A stretch of DNA of 64,000 bases from Croceifilum oryzae (GTDB lineage Bacteria; Bacillota; Bacilli; Thermoactinomycetales; Thermoactinomycetaceae): contig NZ_JAUSUV010000001.1 of NCBI RefSeq assembly GCF_030814315.1, positions 186,001-250,000 of the forward strand, given 5' to 3'. A program made the translations under genes and the position numbers. Within the stretch, counting starts at the first letter, position 1. Every line of letters starts with the position of its first letter. The notes under the pieces are model-generated. The model was not told the origin of the DNA. It did not search any database and worked only from the letters and a program-made list of their open reading frames with translations. Below, piece by piece: positions 24,812 to 32,976 of this stretch.

Positions 24812-26143
24812 ATGAGCGTTTTCGAAATTAGTGAAATTGGTAAATTTATACGTAAAGTTAGAAAGGAACGTAGCCTTCGTCTGGAAGACCTTTCTGATGA
24901 ACAAATCTCAACTGCTACGATTAGTAACATCGAACGTGGCGTGCCCCATGTCAACAAAGAGAAGGTTTATTATCTAATGCAGAAACTGGGGTTAAATGCT
25001 AACGATTTACCAAGTATGTTGATGCGAGATACAGAAAATATGGAAACCATGCAATTGAAGCTTATGGCCATCGAGAGCATGATCCGTATGGACGAGCATG
25101 AAAAAGCTTATAAGAAGTTATGTAACATCTCAGATGCGACCAGGGAAGAGTATGCATCTATGTTTCACTCTCTACGGGGACGTTATTTTCTGAAAACGAG
25201 TGAGTGGAAGAAGGCAGAGCGAGAGCTAATTGACTCTAATCGCTTTATCTCTCAGGAAAATGAAGTAAAGAATAATCTTGAGGCGATCAATTTTAACTAT
25301 CTTGCTTACTTGCAGTATATCCAAAATGATTTACAGCAAGCATTGATCTATGCGGAGAGAGGTCTTGATGTTTATCGTGAAGAATTGGTCGACCCAGAGC
25401 AGATCAAGTATGTATTGATGACGAATCGGGTTATATACCTAGAGAAGCTAGGGAAAACCGATGAAGCTTTAAAACGGTTAGATGAATTGTGGGTGTACCT
25501 GCCCATTGTGCGGAAGACAGAAATCATCCTTCCTATGTACGCGCTACGAGCCGATTTGTATCGCCGAATGAAATTATATTCAGATGCGATTCGCTATGCA
25601 CGAGAGGGCATTCAAATTGCTACTACGAGCTCTTTTTATAACGAGATGTTCCAAATTTGGACAATTTTAGGAACAATCTACGTAGAGCAAAACAATTTGA
25701 ATGATGCGGAGACGTGTTTTTCGTACATTTTAGATTTGGAAAGTCGCGTTGCACAAAAGCAAGAGTTAGTACGAGCTTATTGTTCCCTAGGAAATCTCTA
25801 CTTACTACAAGGCAAAAGCGATGAGTCAAAGCGGATTTTGCAACAAGCCATTTCTTGGGCTGAGAAGTTAAATGATGCTCTCAAATTGAGTAATGCTCTC
25901 ATTATTATGGGACGTTTGATGAAAACGATGGGGCAACAGGAGGAGGGAGTACAATATCTGATACAAGCCGCTCAAATTGCTGAACAACATGATTATTCGC
26001 AAAAACAGTTCCTAGCATGCTATGAGTTAGCGAGTTGTTATGATTCCATTGGCGATAAGAAAAGGTTCCAAGAAGCGATCGATCAGATGTATCAGGCTCA
26101 GCGAAAAGTTGATCAGAAGCAGGCATTGTTTGATGTTTGGTAA
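24812..26143 (+). CDS. XRE-family regulator with TPR domain (RRNPP-like)
   Basis: Transcription regulator of 443 residues. The N-terminal helix-turn-helix (about 8-65) reads IGKFIRKVRKERSLRLEDLS and STATISNIERG. The rest is tetratricopeptide-type helical repeats (for example AYLQYIQNDLQQALIYAERG, LGNLYLLQGKSDESKRILQQ, ELASCYDSIGDKKRFQEAI). This plan matches PlcR, Rap and NprR-type proteins that bind secreted signalling peptides. No exported peptide gene was found beside it, so a peptide ligand is only a possibility. ATG 24812 follows GAAAGGGCGG. It is a single-gene unit with a strong terminator. Confidence 0.82.
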   Translation: MSVFEISEIGKFIRKVRKERSLRLEDLSDEQISTATISNIERGVPHVNKEKVYYLMQKLGLNANDLPSMLMRDTENMETMQLKLMAIESMIRMDEHEKAYKKLCNISDATREEYASMFHSLRGRYFLKTSEWKKAERELIDSNRFISQENEVKNNLEAINFNYLAYLQYIQNDLQQALIYAERGLDVYREELVDPEQIKYVLMTNRVIYLEKLGKTDEALKRLDELWVYLPIVRKTEIILPMYALRADLYRRMKLYSDAIRYAREGIQIATTSSFYNEMFQIWTILGTIYVEQNNLNDAETCFSYILDLESRVAQKQELVRAYCSLGNLYLLQGKSDESKRILQQAISWAEKLNDALKLSNALIIMGRLMKTMGQQEEGVQYLIQAAQIAEQHDYSQKQFLACYELASCYDSIGDKKRFQEAIDQMYQAQRKVDQKQALFDVW

Positions 26144-26149
26144 ACAATA

Positions 26150-26197
26150 AAAACGAGTGGATCTACTGATTTAGCAGTAGTCTTCACTCGTTTTTTA
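26150..26197. terminator. bidirectional terminator
   Basis: AAAACGAGTG and CACTCGTTTT flank an inner CTACTG..CAGTAG stem. It serves the regulator (+) and the methyltransferase (-). Confidence 0.85.
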
Positions 26198-26746
26198 ATT
26201 GGAGCAGATATAGACGAAGGTTGGAGGTAAATTCCAAGGGACAAAATCAATTTGTACATGCTTAAATCTATTTTTCAACTCTTTGCGTAGTTGCAAGGAG
26301 TACTGATATGTAATAAAGGAACCATTCTCAGCTAGAGAGGACTGGACTTGGTCAAGGATTTCTTGGGTGAAAGATTGGGAGAAGTTCGAAAATGGCAATC
26401 CAGAGATAATTGCGTCTACATGTGAAATGTGAAACCGTCTTAGAGTATCTTGCAGTTCTTCGGCTTTTTTTAAATAGGTAAATTGCGGCATTTGTGTTTC
26501 GATATCAGTACGTAAGTCATCATCTTGCTCAAAGATGAATGTTTGGGTAGACGAAGATACTTTTTTAGCTATTTCCCGAGTAAAAACACCTGTACCTGCA
26601 CCTAATTCGACGATTGTTTTCGCTTGGTTCCACGAAATTTCTTTTAGCATCGCATGGGCTAAAAAGCGAGAACTAGGGGTGATGCTGCCGATTTCTCGAG
26701 GGGATTGTACAAATTTATGAATGAACTTTGCTCTTTCTAAAATCAA
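26195..26746 (-). CDS. class I SAM-dependent methyltransferase, phospholipid N-methyltransferase-like
   Basis: Methyltransferase of 183 residues. The SAM site is TIVELGAGTGVFTREIA, followed by the acidic strand TFIFEQDDDL. The segment DAIISGLPFSNF resembles the NLPF/GLPF motif of KsgA/Erm and of PmtA-like phospholipid methyltransferases. The N-terminal IHKFVQSPREIGSITPSSRFLA is characteristic of the latter (COG3963). The substrate could be phosphatidylethanolamine or an RNA; the short size favours the PmtA-like group. TTG 26746 is chosen, eight bases after TTGAGG, over GTG 26755, which overlaps the ribosome site. Confidence 0.75.
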   Translation of the reverse strand: MILERAKFIHKFVQSPREIGSITPSSRFLAHAMLKEISWNQAKTIVELGAGTGVFTREIAKKVSSSTQTFIFEQDDDLRTDIETQMPQFTYLKKAEELQDTLRRFHISHVDAIISGLPFSNFSQSFTQEILDQVQSSLAENGSFITYQYSLQLRKELKNRFKHVQIDFVPWNLPPTFVYICSN

Positions 26747-26998
26747 TGGTAGCACCTCAATTTGATCGATTATGATTTCGTACTTGCTCTAACTTTAACC
26801 GCATAATAAATAAAAGTCAATTTTTCCGATGAAAATACTATGAATTGAAATGGGCGTACTTGGACAGAACGAATTATTTATTTGGGCATATGTTATATAG
26901 GGATTAAAAAGTTCGATTGTGAGCGGTTATATTCGGTTGAAATCGTTGCGTTGGGAGATTCGTATAGTATATGTAGATAATTGGGAGGTTTCAAAGAG

Positions 26999-27112
26999 AT
27001 GAACCAGAGCTTATTGGATTCTGCCGCTCTACTTTTGTTTTCTATGGGGATCTCGCTGGTTTTAGCAACGTTATATATTCGTGAACGTATGAAATCGAAG
27101 GAGAATAACTAG
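26999..27112 (+). CDS. 37-residue single-pass membrane peptide
   Basis: Short gene behind TTGGGAGG with ATG 26999 and stop at 27110. The product has a polar start (MNQSLLDS), one hydrophobic helix (AALLLFSMGISLVLATLYI) and a basic tail (RERMKSKENN), the layout of small membrane regulators or toxins. A terminator lies 33 bases on. I know no family for it. The ribosome site and terminator are the main support that it is real. Confidence 0.55.
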   Translation: MNQSLLDSAALLLFSMGISLVLATLYIRERMKSKENN

Positions 27113-27144
27113 TGCCGCCTATTCTGAAATCATATACTTGTGAG

Positions 27145-27175
27145 AAGCCCCGTACACGTATGGAGGCTTTTTTAT
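27145..27175 (+). terminator. intrinsic terminator
   Basis: AAGCCCCGTA pairs imperfectly with TATGGAGGCTT, followed by TTTTT. Confidence 0.65.
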
Positions 27176-27221
27176 TTTGTCTTCAAAAGGGAAAAGGCCC
27201 TCATAAGAGAGCCCTTTGGGT

Positions 27222-27677
27222 TTAGCAATCATCACATGGATTTTTTGGACGGCAGGAAGAAGATTCATAGCAGTCTCTACGGCGATGGTAGGAAGATTCA
27301 CAGTCCCCGCGACGATGACGATGAGAGGATTCCCGACGTCTCCAACGATGATGATGAGAGGATTCGCAATAAGAAGAGGATTCGCAATACCGATCGCGTC
27401 CGTAGGAAGATTCACATGGATCGCAATTACGTCTATGTTTATGTTTCTTGCACATTCTCATTAACTTCTTCATCATCTCTTCTTCATAACGGTGACATCT
27501 TTTCATATGGTGGTACATTTGAGTAAGCATATTATAGTCACAGGGGATACAAGGTACACCATGATGATATGAAGGTGGATGATAAGTTGGAGGCATTGGC
27601 ATTGGTGCAGGCATAGTCTTTTTCGGCGGCATTGGCATTGGTACTGGTGTAGGCATAGGTCTTTGTTCCACAGCCAT
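27222..27677 (-). CDS. CotD-like spore coat protein, Met/Pro-, His- and Cys-rich
   Basis: Low-complexity protein of 151 residues from ATG 27677 (behind AAAGGAAAGG). The N-terminal third is a Met-Pro repeat (MPTPVPMPMPP, MPAPMPMPP). The middle holds HHGVPCIPCDYNML and a basic His-rich helix (MYHHMKRCHRYEEEMM). The C-terminal third repeats a (C/R/Y)ESS unit seven times, separated by Arg/His/Tyr stretches, and ends in CDDC. Such Cys/His/Tyr-rich cross-linkable proteins are typical of the spore coat of Bacillales (CotD and relatives). I could not identify a sigma-K promoter with confidence. It stands alone, opposite in direction to ispH. Confidence 0.72.
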   Translation of the reverse strand: MAVEQRPMPTPVPMPMPPKKTMPAPMPMPPTYHPPSYHHGVPCIPCDYNMLTQMYHHMKRCHRYEEEMMKKLMRMCKKHKHRRNCDPCESSYGRDRYCESSSYCESSHHHRWRRRESSHRHRRGDCESSYHRRRDCYESSSCRPKNPCDDC

Positions 27678-27767
27678 CACATTCCTTTCCTTTAGTTGAC
27701 AATCCATCCTATTCGGGAAATGGTGCAAGTGTACCGTGGAGACTAGCCTATCTTTAAGACATGAAAC

Positions 27768-27796
27768 TTGGTCAAGTTTTCAACATGCGGTATAAT
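27768..27796 (+). promoter_or_regulatory. sigma-A promoter of ispH
   Basis: TTGGTC (27768-27773), a 17-base spacer, and a perfect TATAAT (27791-27796), about 38 bases before the start codon. Confidence 0.75.
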
Positions 27797-27834
27797 GGAT
27801 TCATTAGCCCTGTAAATGGGGAGGGAGATTGATT

Positions 27835-28791
27835 ATGGAAGTATTGAAGATAACGCCTCGTGGATACTGCTATGGTGTGGTAGATGCTATGGTATTGGCC
27901 CGTGAAGCGGCTATGAATAAAGATATACCGCGCCCGATCTATATTTTAGGGATGATCGTTCATAATAGCCATGTGGTGGATGCATTTGAAGAAGAAGGGA
28001 TCATTACACTAGATGGAGATAATCGCTTGGATTTATTAGACGAGATTACAGAAGGAACGGTTATTTTTACTGCACATGGAGTTTCTCCTGAGGTGAGAAG
28101 ACGTGCAGCTGAACGTGGACTATATGTAATTGATGCCACTTGTCCCGATGTAACCAAGACACATGACTTAATCCGTGAGAAAGTGAATGAGGGTTACGAG
28201 ATCATTTACATTGGAAAACAAGCGCATCCTGAACCAGAGGGGGCAATCGGGATTGCTCCAGAGAGTGTTCACTTAATTGAAGATCAAAAGGATCTAGATG
28301 AATTAGAAGTAGATACAGATCGCCTGATCGTGACAAACCAAACCACGATGAGTCAGTGGGATATTAAACATTTGATGGATCGAGTGATAGAGAAGTTTCC
28401 TACTGTTGAAGTTCATAATGAGATATGTTTAGCCACCCAGGTCAGGCAAGAAGCGGTAGCAAATCATGTGCCGGGAGCGGATCTTTTGCTCGTAGTAGGG
28501 GATCCTCGAAGTAATAACTCCAACCGTCTAGCACAAGTATCTGAAGAGATCGCCTCGGTAGAAGCATATCGAATTTCGGATGTATCGGAGATCCAACTAG
28601 ATTGGTTAAAAGGAAAAAAGAAAGTTGCCGTTACATCGGGAGCTTCGACACCAACGCCTATTACCCGCGAAGTAGTTATGTTTTTGGATCAATATGATGA
28701 AAATGATCCAAGTACTTGGGATACAACTCGGAAAGTGCAGATACATCGAATCTTACCGCCTGTACGTAAGAAGAGATCAGAACAAAAATAA
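27835..28791 (+). CDS. ispH: 4-hydroxy-3-methylbut-2-enyl diphosphate reductase
   Basis: Last enzyme of the MEP isoprenoid pathway: it reduces HMBPP to isopentenyl and dimethylallyl diphosphate using a [4Fe-4S] cluster in the cytosol. It has 318 residues, normal for the family. All three cluster cysteines are present: Cys12 in RGYCYGV, Cys103 in DATCPDV and Cys198 in [10 protein letters not shown]. Substrate-binding His are in IVHNSHVVD and [10 protein letters not shown], and the phosphate site is [12 protein letters not shown] 27835 is preferred over TTG 27829 because of spacing from GGGGAGGGAG. Single gene with promoter and terminator. Confidence 0.95.
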   Translation: MEVLKITPRGYCYGVVDAMVLAREAAMNKDIPRPIYILGMIVHNSHVVDAFEEEGIITLDGDNRLDLLDEITEGTVIFTAHGVSPEVRRRAAERGLYVIDATCPDVTKTHDLIREKVNEGYEIIYIGKQAHPEPEGAIGIAPESVHLIEDQKDLDELEVDTDRLIVTNQTTMSQWDIKHLMDRVIEKFPTVEVHNEICLATQVRQEAVANHVPGADLLLVVGDPRSNNSNRLAQVSEEIASVEAYRISDVSEIQLDWLKGKKKVAVTSGASTPTPITREVVMFLDQYDENDPSTWDTTRKVQIHRILPPVRKKRSEQK

Positions 28792-28820
28792 GCCGAGGAT
28801 TCATTCCTTCGGCTTTTTTT
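28791..28820 (+). terminator. intrinsic terminator
   Basis: AGCCGAGGA pairs with TCCTTCGGCT and is followed by seven T, overlapping the ispH stop codon. Confidence 0.85.
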
Positions 28821-28827
28821 CTGTGAA

Positions 28828-29007
28828 TTACAAAGATTGACTGCGGACTTGGGTGGGGCGAGTAGCCATGAAGTCATAACATTGATTCATGGTTCCACGA
28901 AACTCAACACGATGGTCTTTTTTCATGGGATTATACCAAGCAAAGTAATGATCTTCGTGAATGATGGAAGGGGGTAATTTTTCGGAATCACGTATTACAT
29001 AGTACAT
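28828..29007 (-). CDS. small uncharacterised protein
   Basis: Protein of 59 residues from ATG 29007, eight bases behind AAGGAGG; a GTG at 29016 overlaps that site. The sequence (MYYVIRDSEKLPP, HYFAWYNPMKKDHRVEF, CYDFMATRP) looks like a small folded alpha/beta protein. I do not recognise a family. It converges on ispH and probably uses the complementary strand of the same hairpin region as its end. Confidence 0.6.
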   Translation of the reverse strand: MYYVIRDSEKLPPSIIHEDHYFAWYNPMKKDHRVEFRGTMNQCYDFMATRPTQVRSQSL

Positions 29008-29122
29008 TATTTCCACCTCCTTCCATCTATTATGGGCGGAACTTTATGTATTTAATCAATTAAAGTAGGCTTTAAGGTATAATGATGCTACTAGATGAAA
29101 AAAGCCAGAAAGAGGAAAAAAG

Positions 29123-29512
29123 ATGAACGGTGAACGTTATTTACCCCAGATTCAAGAAGCATCCATTCCAGAGGATGGTGTATGGGCTACTTATTTAGAA
29201 AAGCCTGTTTTGTTTTTATCGATTCCAGAATGGCAGGAAATGATTGAGTCCAATGATGAGACAGCTCGCTTTGTTTGGATGTTTGATCGAGAGCAAGATG
29301 CCTACCTATTTTGCATTCAATGTGTAAGTGGAGAAGAATATGCGATTGCTTTCCCGAAGGAACATGCGGGAATGTTACTACGCGATGAACGATCTCATGA
29401 ATCATTTTCTTTATTTATTACTTCAAAAGAGTTGGAAGAGGTTACCGAAAGTACAAATTTATTACAAATTCACGATATTGTGCTACAGAGGCATCCCAAA
29501 GCTGGATGGTAG
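29123..29512 (+). CDS. uncharacterised protein
   Basis: Cytosolic protein of 129 residues, acidic, with no signal or membrane segment and no motif that I can name. Alternating aromatic and charged segments (WATYLEKPVLFLSIPEWQEM, ARFVWMFDREQDAYLFCIQC, EYAIAFPKEHAGMLL) suggest a mixed alpha/beta fold. ATG 29123 follows AAAGAGGAAAAA, and a -10 TATAAT (29078-29083) lies 40 bases upstream. It precedes fabI but a separate promoter for fabI lies between them. Confidence 0.65.
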   Translation: MNGERYLPQIQEASIPEDGVWATYLEKPVLFLSIPEWQEMIESNDETARFVWMFDREQDAYLFCIQCVSGEEYAIAFPKEHAGMLLRDERSHESFSLFITSKELEEVTESTNLLQIHDIVLQRHPKAGW

Positions 29513-29536
29513 AAGATTTCTCGGATCGTGTTTGTA

Positions 29537-29565
29537 TTGACAGGGAACCCGTTTTTGATTACGAT
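29537..29565 (+). promoter_or_regulatory. sigma-A promoter of fabI
   Basis: Perfect -35 TTGACA (29537-29542), a 17-base spacer and TACGAT (29560-29565). Confidence 0.8.
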
Positions 29566-29566
29566 T

Positions 29567-29583
29567 TTAGCATCTGGTACTAA
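29567..29583 (+). promoter_or_regulatory. FapR-like operator
   Basis: TTAGCATCTGGTACTAA lies directly after the -10. The right half GTACTAA matches the FapR box (TTAGTAC in reverse) exactly and the left half matches at TTAG and the A. FapR represses fatty-acid synthesis genes in Bacillales and is released by malonyl-CoA. Confidence 0.68.
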
Positions 29584-29622
29584 TAGTTGATCTTATATCT
29601 AATTTATAAGAGGTGTATATAC

Positions 29623-30390
29623 ATGAAGATGAAGGATAAGAAAGTTGTCATCATGGGGGTTGCAAACAAACGCAGTATTGCTTGGACGATCGCAAAAGCA
29701 TTACATCAACAAGGCGTAAAATTAGCCTTTACCTATCAAGGAGAACGTCTCCAGAAGTCTGTAGGACAATTGGTAGATGCGGAAATGCCCGGCTCTTTGA
29801 TGGTGGAATGTGATGTTACAGATGATATGCAAATCGAAACAGCATTTGAACAGATCAATGAAGTGTGGGGCTCGTTAGATGGTGTGGTACATAGTATTGG
29901 CTTTGCCAAAGCAGAGGATTTGAGCGAAGCGTATGTAAATACTTCTCGTGATGGGTATGCGTTGGCACAGGATATTAGTGCTTATTCGCTTGTTGCTGTG
30001 AGCCGTGAAGCAAGTAAGTATCTCACTGCGGGTGGTAGCATCGTAACGATGACCTATATGGGTTCAGAAAGAGTCATTCCAAACTATAATGTGATGGGGG
30101 TTGCTAAAGCGGCTTTAGAAGCTTCAGTCAAATACCTAGCGCATGATCTAGGTCCTTCTAACATCCGTGTGAATGCGATCTCAGCAGGTCCTATTCGTAC
30201 ACTAGCTGCTAAGGGTGTAAAAGACTTTAACTCCATGTTATCCGTCATTGAAGAGCGTTCACCGCTTCGTCGTGGGACAGATCCAGAAGAAGTGGCGGAT
30301 ACGACTGTATTCCTCTTGAGCCATATGTCTCGTGGGATTACAGGAGAAGTGATTCATGTAGATAGCGGATATAACATCATGGGTATGTAG
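29623..30390 (+). CDS. fabI: enoyl-[acyl-carrier-protein] reductase (NADH)
   Basis: Final reductase of type II fatty-acid elongation, turning trans-2-enoyl-ACP into acyl-ACP; the target of triclosan-type inhibitors. 255 residues from ATG 29623 behind AAGAGGTG; an in-frame start 36 bases upstream is rejected because it lacks a ribosome site and would add 12 odd residues. The Rossmann motif is MGVANKRSIAWTIA, and the active residues are Tyr145, Tyr155 and Lys162 (YNVMGVAK), with the SAGPIRTLAA loop and the C-terminal GEVIHVDSGYN. The adjoining FapR-like operator implies control with other lipid genes. Confidence 0.95.
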   Translation: MKMKDKKVVIMGVANKRSIAWTIAKALHQQGVKLAFTYQGERLQKSVGQLVDAEMPGSLMVECDVTDDMQIETAFEQINEVWGSLDGVVHSIGFAKAEDLSEAYVNTSRDGYALAQDISAYSLVAVSREASKYLTAGGSIVTMTYMGSERVIPNYNVMGVAKAALEASVKYLAHDLGPSNIRVNAISAGPIRTLAAKGVKDFNSMLSVIEERSPLRRGTDPEEVADTTVFLLSHMSRGITGEVIHVDSGYNIMGM

Positions 30391-30434
30391 GGTACAGTCG
30401 TCTATTGTTAGAAAAGAAGGATCATCTTTTTTCT

Positions 30435-30465
30435 AAGCCTCAGTTTTCGTGCTGAGGCTTATTTG
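30435..30465 (+). terminator. intrinsic terminator
   Basis: AAGCCTCAG pairs perfectly with CTGAGGCTT; the tail ATTTG is modest. A second A/T-rich hairpin (30410-30434) precedes it. Confidence 0.7.
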
Positions 30466-30594
30466 TGTAAAAATATCTATAGTAACACCATCTTTATTCG
30501 AACGACTGATAGCATTCAACATCAAAAGACAAGTTGGTAATGATAGCTGCTTGATTGAAGCAAATATACTATTTGGGAAAGTCCATAAAAATTA

Positions 30595-30627
30595 TTGGTT
30601 GATGTACTAGATATAATATGATATGTT
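30595..30627 (+). promoter_or_regulatory. promoter region of speD
   Basis: Two overlapping candidates: TTGGTT (30595) with TATGAT (30617) at 16 bases, or TTGATG (30599) with TATGTT (30622) at 17 bases. Either gives a leader RNA of about 140 bases. Confidence 0.5.
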
Positions 30628-30648
30628 ATATTTCGTGATATTCACTGA

Positions 30649-30767
30649 GCTAGTAGGATCCAGATTCACTTAAAGGGTTGGGACCTCACTGGACTAACCT
30701 CCCCCTGTGGTGAACAAGCTGATCCTAGCGGAATTTGGCTCACACCAACTTTTTGCTAGGAAGGGGG
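30649..30767 (+). promoter_or_regulatory. structured leader RNA of speD, riboswitch-like
   Basis: The leader can fold into two exclusive forms. In the first, GCTA(GTA)GGATC at 30649-30660 pairs with GATCCTAGC at 30721-30729, enclosing TTCAC/GTGAA (30665-30669 with 30710-30714) and GGTT/AACC (30676-30679 with 30696-30699). In the second, CCTAGC at 30724-30729 pairs with GCTAGG at 30755-30760, around an inner TTGG/CCAA hairpin, covering the start of the ribosome site AGGAAGGGGG (30758-30767). There is no T-run, so control would be at translation. I cannot match it to a known class from memory. Confidence 0.5.
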
Positions 30768-30776
30768 CCGAAAGAG

Positions 30777-31184
30777 ATGGAATTTTCTACTTTCGGAAGG
30801 CATGTAGCCATGGACGCATGGGGTGTAAATTTTGATTTGTTGAACGACGCGGAGTTTTTACGCGAGAAGATGGAGCAGGCAGCAGTTGCTTGTGGTGCGA
30901 CAATCTTGTCCGTTCAATCTCAACAATTTGATCCCCAAGGTGCGACGGTACTTGTTATGTTATCGGAGAGTCATCTCTCGATTCATACTTACCCAGAAAA
31001 AGGTTTTGCCGCACTTGATTGTTATACTTGTGGTCATACGGTTGATCCCATGGTTGCTATTGAGTACATGCTTGAAGCGTTACAACCAACCCAGGCAGTT
31101 TCCAAAGTCCTCAGACGCGGGGATGGACCCATTGAGGTTGTACAACCAGAGCACGTTGGTTCGAAGAAATTAGCGGCTGTCTAA
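30777..31184 (+). CDS. speD: S-adenosylmethionine decarboxylase proenzyme
   Basis: Pyruvoyl enzyme that makes decarboxylated SAM, the aminopropyl donor for spermidine and related polyamines. 135 residues, the short bacterial class 1b form (B. subtilis SpeD is about 126). Self-cleavage is expected at Glu64-Ser65 in SESHLSIH, with the processing residues Ser68 and His70 and the catalytic Cys85 in DCYTCGH. ATG 30777 follows AGGAAGGGGG; a TTG at 30735 falls inside the leader structure. No spermidine synthase gene (speE) is next to it. A BpsA-like enzyme, a family that uses this product, is encoded 13 kb downstream. Confidence 0.93.
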   Translation: MEFSTFGRHVAMDAWGVNFDLLNDAEFLREKMEQAAVACGATILSVQSQQFDPQGATVLVMLSESHLSIHTYPEKGFAALDCYTCGHTVDPMVAIEYMLEALQPTQAVSKVLRRGDGPIEVVQPEHVGSKKLAAV

Positions 31185-31202
31185 AACTGACTAAATGAAT
31201 AC

Positions 31203-31240
31203 AAACCCCCTCTCTAACGATGGTAGAGAGGGGGTTTATT
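31203..31240. terminator. strong terminator, probably bidirectional
   Basis: AAACCCCCTCTCT pairs perfectly with AGAGAGGGGGTTT, between speD (+) and ptsI (-). Confidence 0.85.
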
Positions 31241-31281
31241 ATATTTTGATTTCATTTCTATGTTAATCGTTTTATTTTATT

Positions 31282-32952
31282 TTATCTTTTGTGAAGTGCT
31301 TCTAGTGCTAAGCTAGATGCCTCCGCGGATGCAATCTTGCGAATCTGTTGTTTTACTTGTGGGATCGCTTTGGCACTCATAGATAGTTCGTTCAAACCAA
31401 GACCCACTAAGATTTCGGTCATGCTGGCATCACCCGCTAGTTCCCCGCACATTCCGGCCGGGATTCCAGCGCGATGACAGGCAGCACAAGTCATTTTGAC
31501 GAGTTTTAGCACGGCTGGATGAGTCGGATCATAGAGATGGGCCACTTGTTCGTTTCCACGATCTGCTGCGAGTGTGTATTGAGTGAGGTCGTTGGTACCA
31601 ATACTCATGAAATCGACTTCTTTGGCCAGTTCGTCAGCGTGGATTGCCGCGGCTGGAATCTCCACCATAATCCCTACTTTGATTTGATCCGAGTAAGGGA
31701 TTTTTTTCGTTGCTAATTCCTGTTTGCATTCCTCCAGAGCCTGTTTCACCTGTAGAATTTCCGATACGCTTCCGATCATCGGGAACATGATCCAGAGTGA
31801 CCCATGCACGCTGGCACGGAGGAGTGCACGAAGCTGTGTTTTAAATACATCAGGATTTGCGAGACAGTAACGAACGGCTCGGAGACCGAGGAATGGATTT
31901 TCTTCTTTCGGAAGCTCCGCATAAGGTAAATGCTTGTCCCCGCCAATATCTAAGGTTCGGATGATGACAGGCTTGGATGGAAATGCTTCTAAGACTTGTT
32001 TATAGGAGGAAAACTGCTCTTCCTCTGTTGGCCAGTTTGCATTTTCTAAATAGAGAAACTCTGTGCGGAATAGTCCGATTCCCTCCGCATGGTTGGCTAG
32101 CGCATCCTGTACATCTTGAGGGCTTCCGATATTAGCTAATACCTGGATGCGTTTCCGATCGGACGTATAAGCATCCTCAGCCGCTTCTTGTAGGGCTGAT
32201 GCTTGAAGTTGATTTTGCTTCGAAATCTTTTCTTGGATTTGAGAGAGTAATAGTTCCTTTGGGTTCACGATGACTTCCCCGGAGCTTCCATCGAGAATGA
32301 TCGTATCTCCATCATTGATTTGCTGAATAAAGCTTCCTAATCCGAGTACTGCTGGAATCCCAAGCGTTCGAGCCATGATAGCCGCATGGGCCGTCTTGCT
32401 CCCACGTGCTGTGATCATACCGATAATGGCTTCTGAGAATTGTGCCGTCTCGGAAGGAGTAAGTTCATCAGCAATGATGATGCTCTCAGGTTTTAACAAG
32501 CCGAGATCTAAAGGAGGCTTTCCCATAATGTTTTGTAATAGTCGATTCCCTACATCACGAATATCATCGGCTCTAGCTCGCATATACTCGTCTTCCATAT
32601 TAGAGAATAAGGAACTAAATTCGCCTGTTACAGACTGACAAGCCCAATCGGCGGCTTGCTTTTGTGTGTTAATCCGTTGTTCCATCTCGCCTATAAATCC
32701 AGGGTCGTCTAAAAAGGCTAGATGAGCATCAAAAATAGCAGCTTCGGATTCTCCCATCCGATCTGCTGTTTGCTTTCGTAAAATTTGTACTTGTTCTTTG
32801 GTTGCTTGAATAGCTTGCTTAAAACGTTGTAACTCGGAAGAGAGGTCTGTTATGCTTCGTTCTTGGACGCTCACTTCTTCTTTTTTCCAAATGACAGCTG
32901 TACCGATGGCTAAACCGGTAGCAGCGCCAATTCCTTTTCCGTTTTGTTCCAA
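31282..32952 (-). CDS. ptsI: phosphoenolpyruvate-protein phosphotransferase (PTS enzyme I)
   Basis: First component of the sugar phosphotransferase system: it takes phosphate from PEP and passes it to HPr. 556 residues, close to the usual 570. The phosphorylated His189 is in ARGSKTAHAAIMARTLGIP. The PEP-binding domain has GLFRTEFLYLE, IRTLDIGGDKHLPY, the signature MSIGTNDLTQYTLAADRGN and the catalytic Cys in GMCGELAGD. TTG 32952 sits eight bases behind GGAGG, whereas a TTG at 32967 overlaps that site. It lies 24 bases after ptsH and is co-transcribed with it. Confidence 0.96.
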   Translation of the reverse strand: MEQNGKGIGAATGLAIGTAVIWKKEEVSVQERSITDLSSELQRFKQAIQATKEQVQILRKQTADRMGESEAAIFDAHLAFLDDPGFIGEMEQRINTQKQAADWACQSVTGEFSSLFSNMEDEYMRARADDIRDVGNRLLQNIMGKPPLDLGLLKPESIIIADELTPSETAQFSEAIIGMITARGSKTAHAAIMARTLGIPAVLGLGSFIQQINDGDTIILDGSSGEVIVNPKELLLSQIQEKISKQNQLQASALQEAAEDAYTSDRKRIQVLANIGSPQDVQDALANHAEGIGLFRTEFLYLENANWPTEEEQFSSYKQVLEAFPSKPVIIRTLDIGGDKHLPYAELPKEENPFLGLRAVRYCLANPDVFKTQLRALLRASVHGSLWIMFPMIGSVSEILQVKQALEECKQELATKKIPYSDQIKVGIMVEIPAAAIHADELAKEVDFMSIGTNDLTQYTLAADRGNEQVAHLYDPTHPAVLKLVKMTCAACHRAGIPAGMCGELAGDASMTEILVGLGLNELSMSAKAIPQVKQQIRKIASAEASSLALEALHKR

Positions 32953-32976
32953 GATAATTTCCTCCAAATTACTTCG

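Noticed and set aside
26150-26197. Possible repeat unit of a CRISPR or mobile element
   Set aside because: It is a single bidirectional terminator; no regular spacing or second copy was seen anywhere in the window.
27119-27526. Open frames overlapping the coat protein gene in other frames and on the opposite strand
   Set aside because: They mirror the low-complexity repeats of the coat gene and lack ribosome sites.
30735-30776. Upstream TTG start for speD
   Set aside because: It lies in the structured leader and would add 14 residues absent from SpeD; ATG 30777 has the ribosome site.
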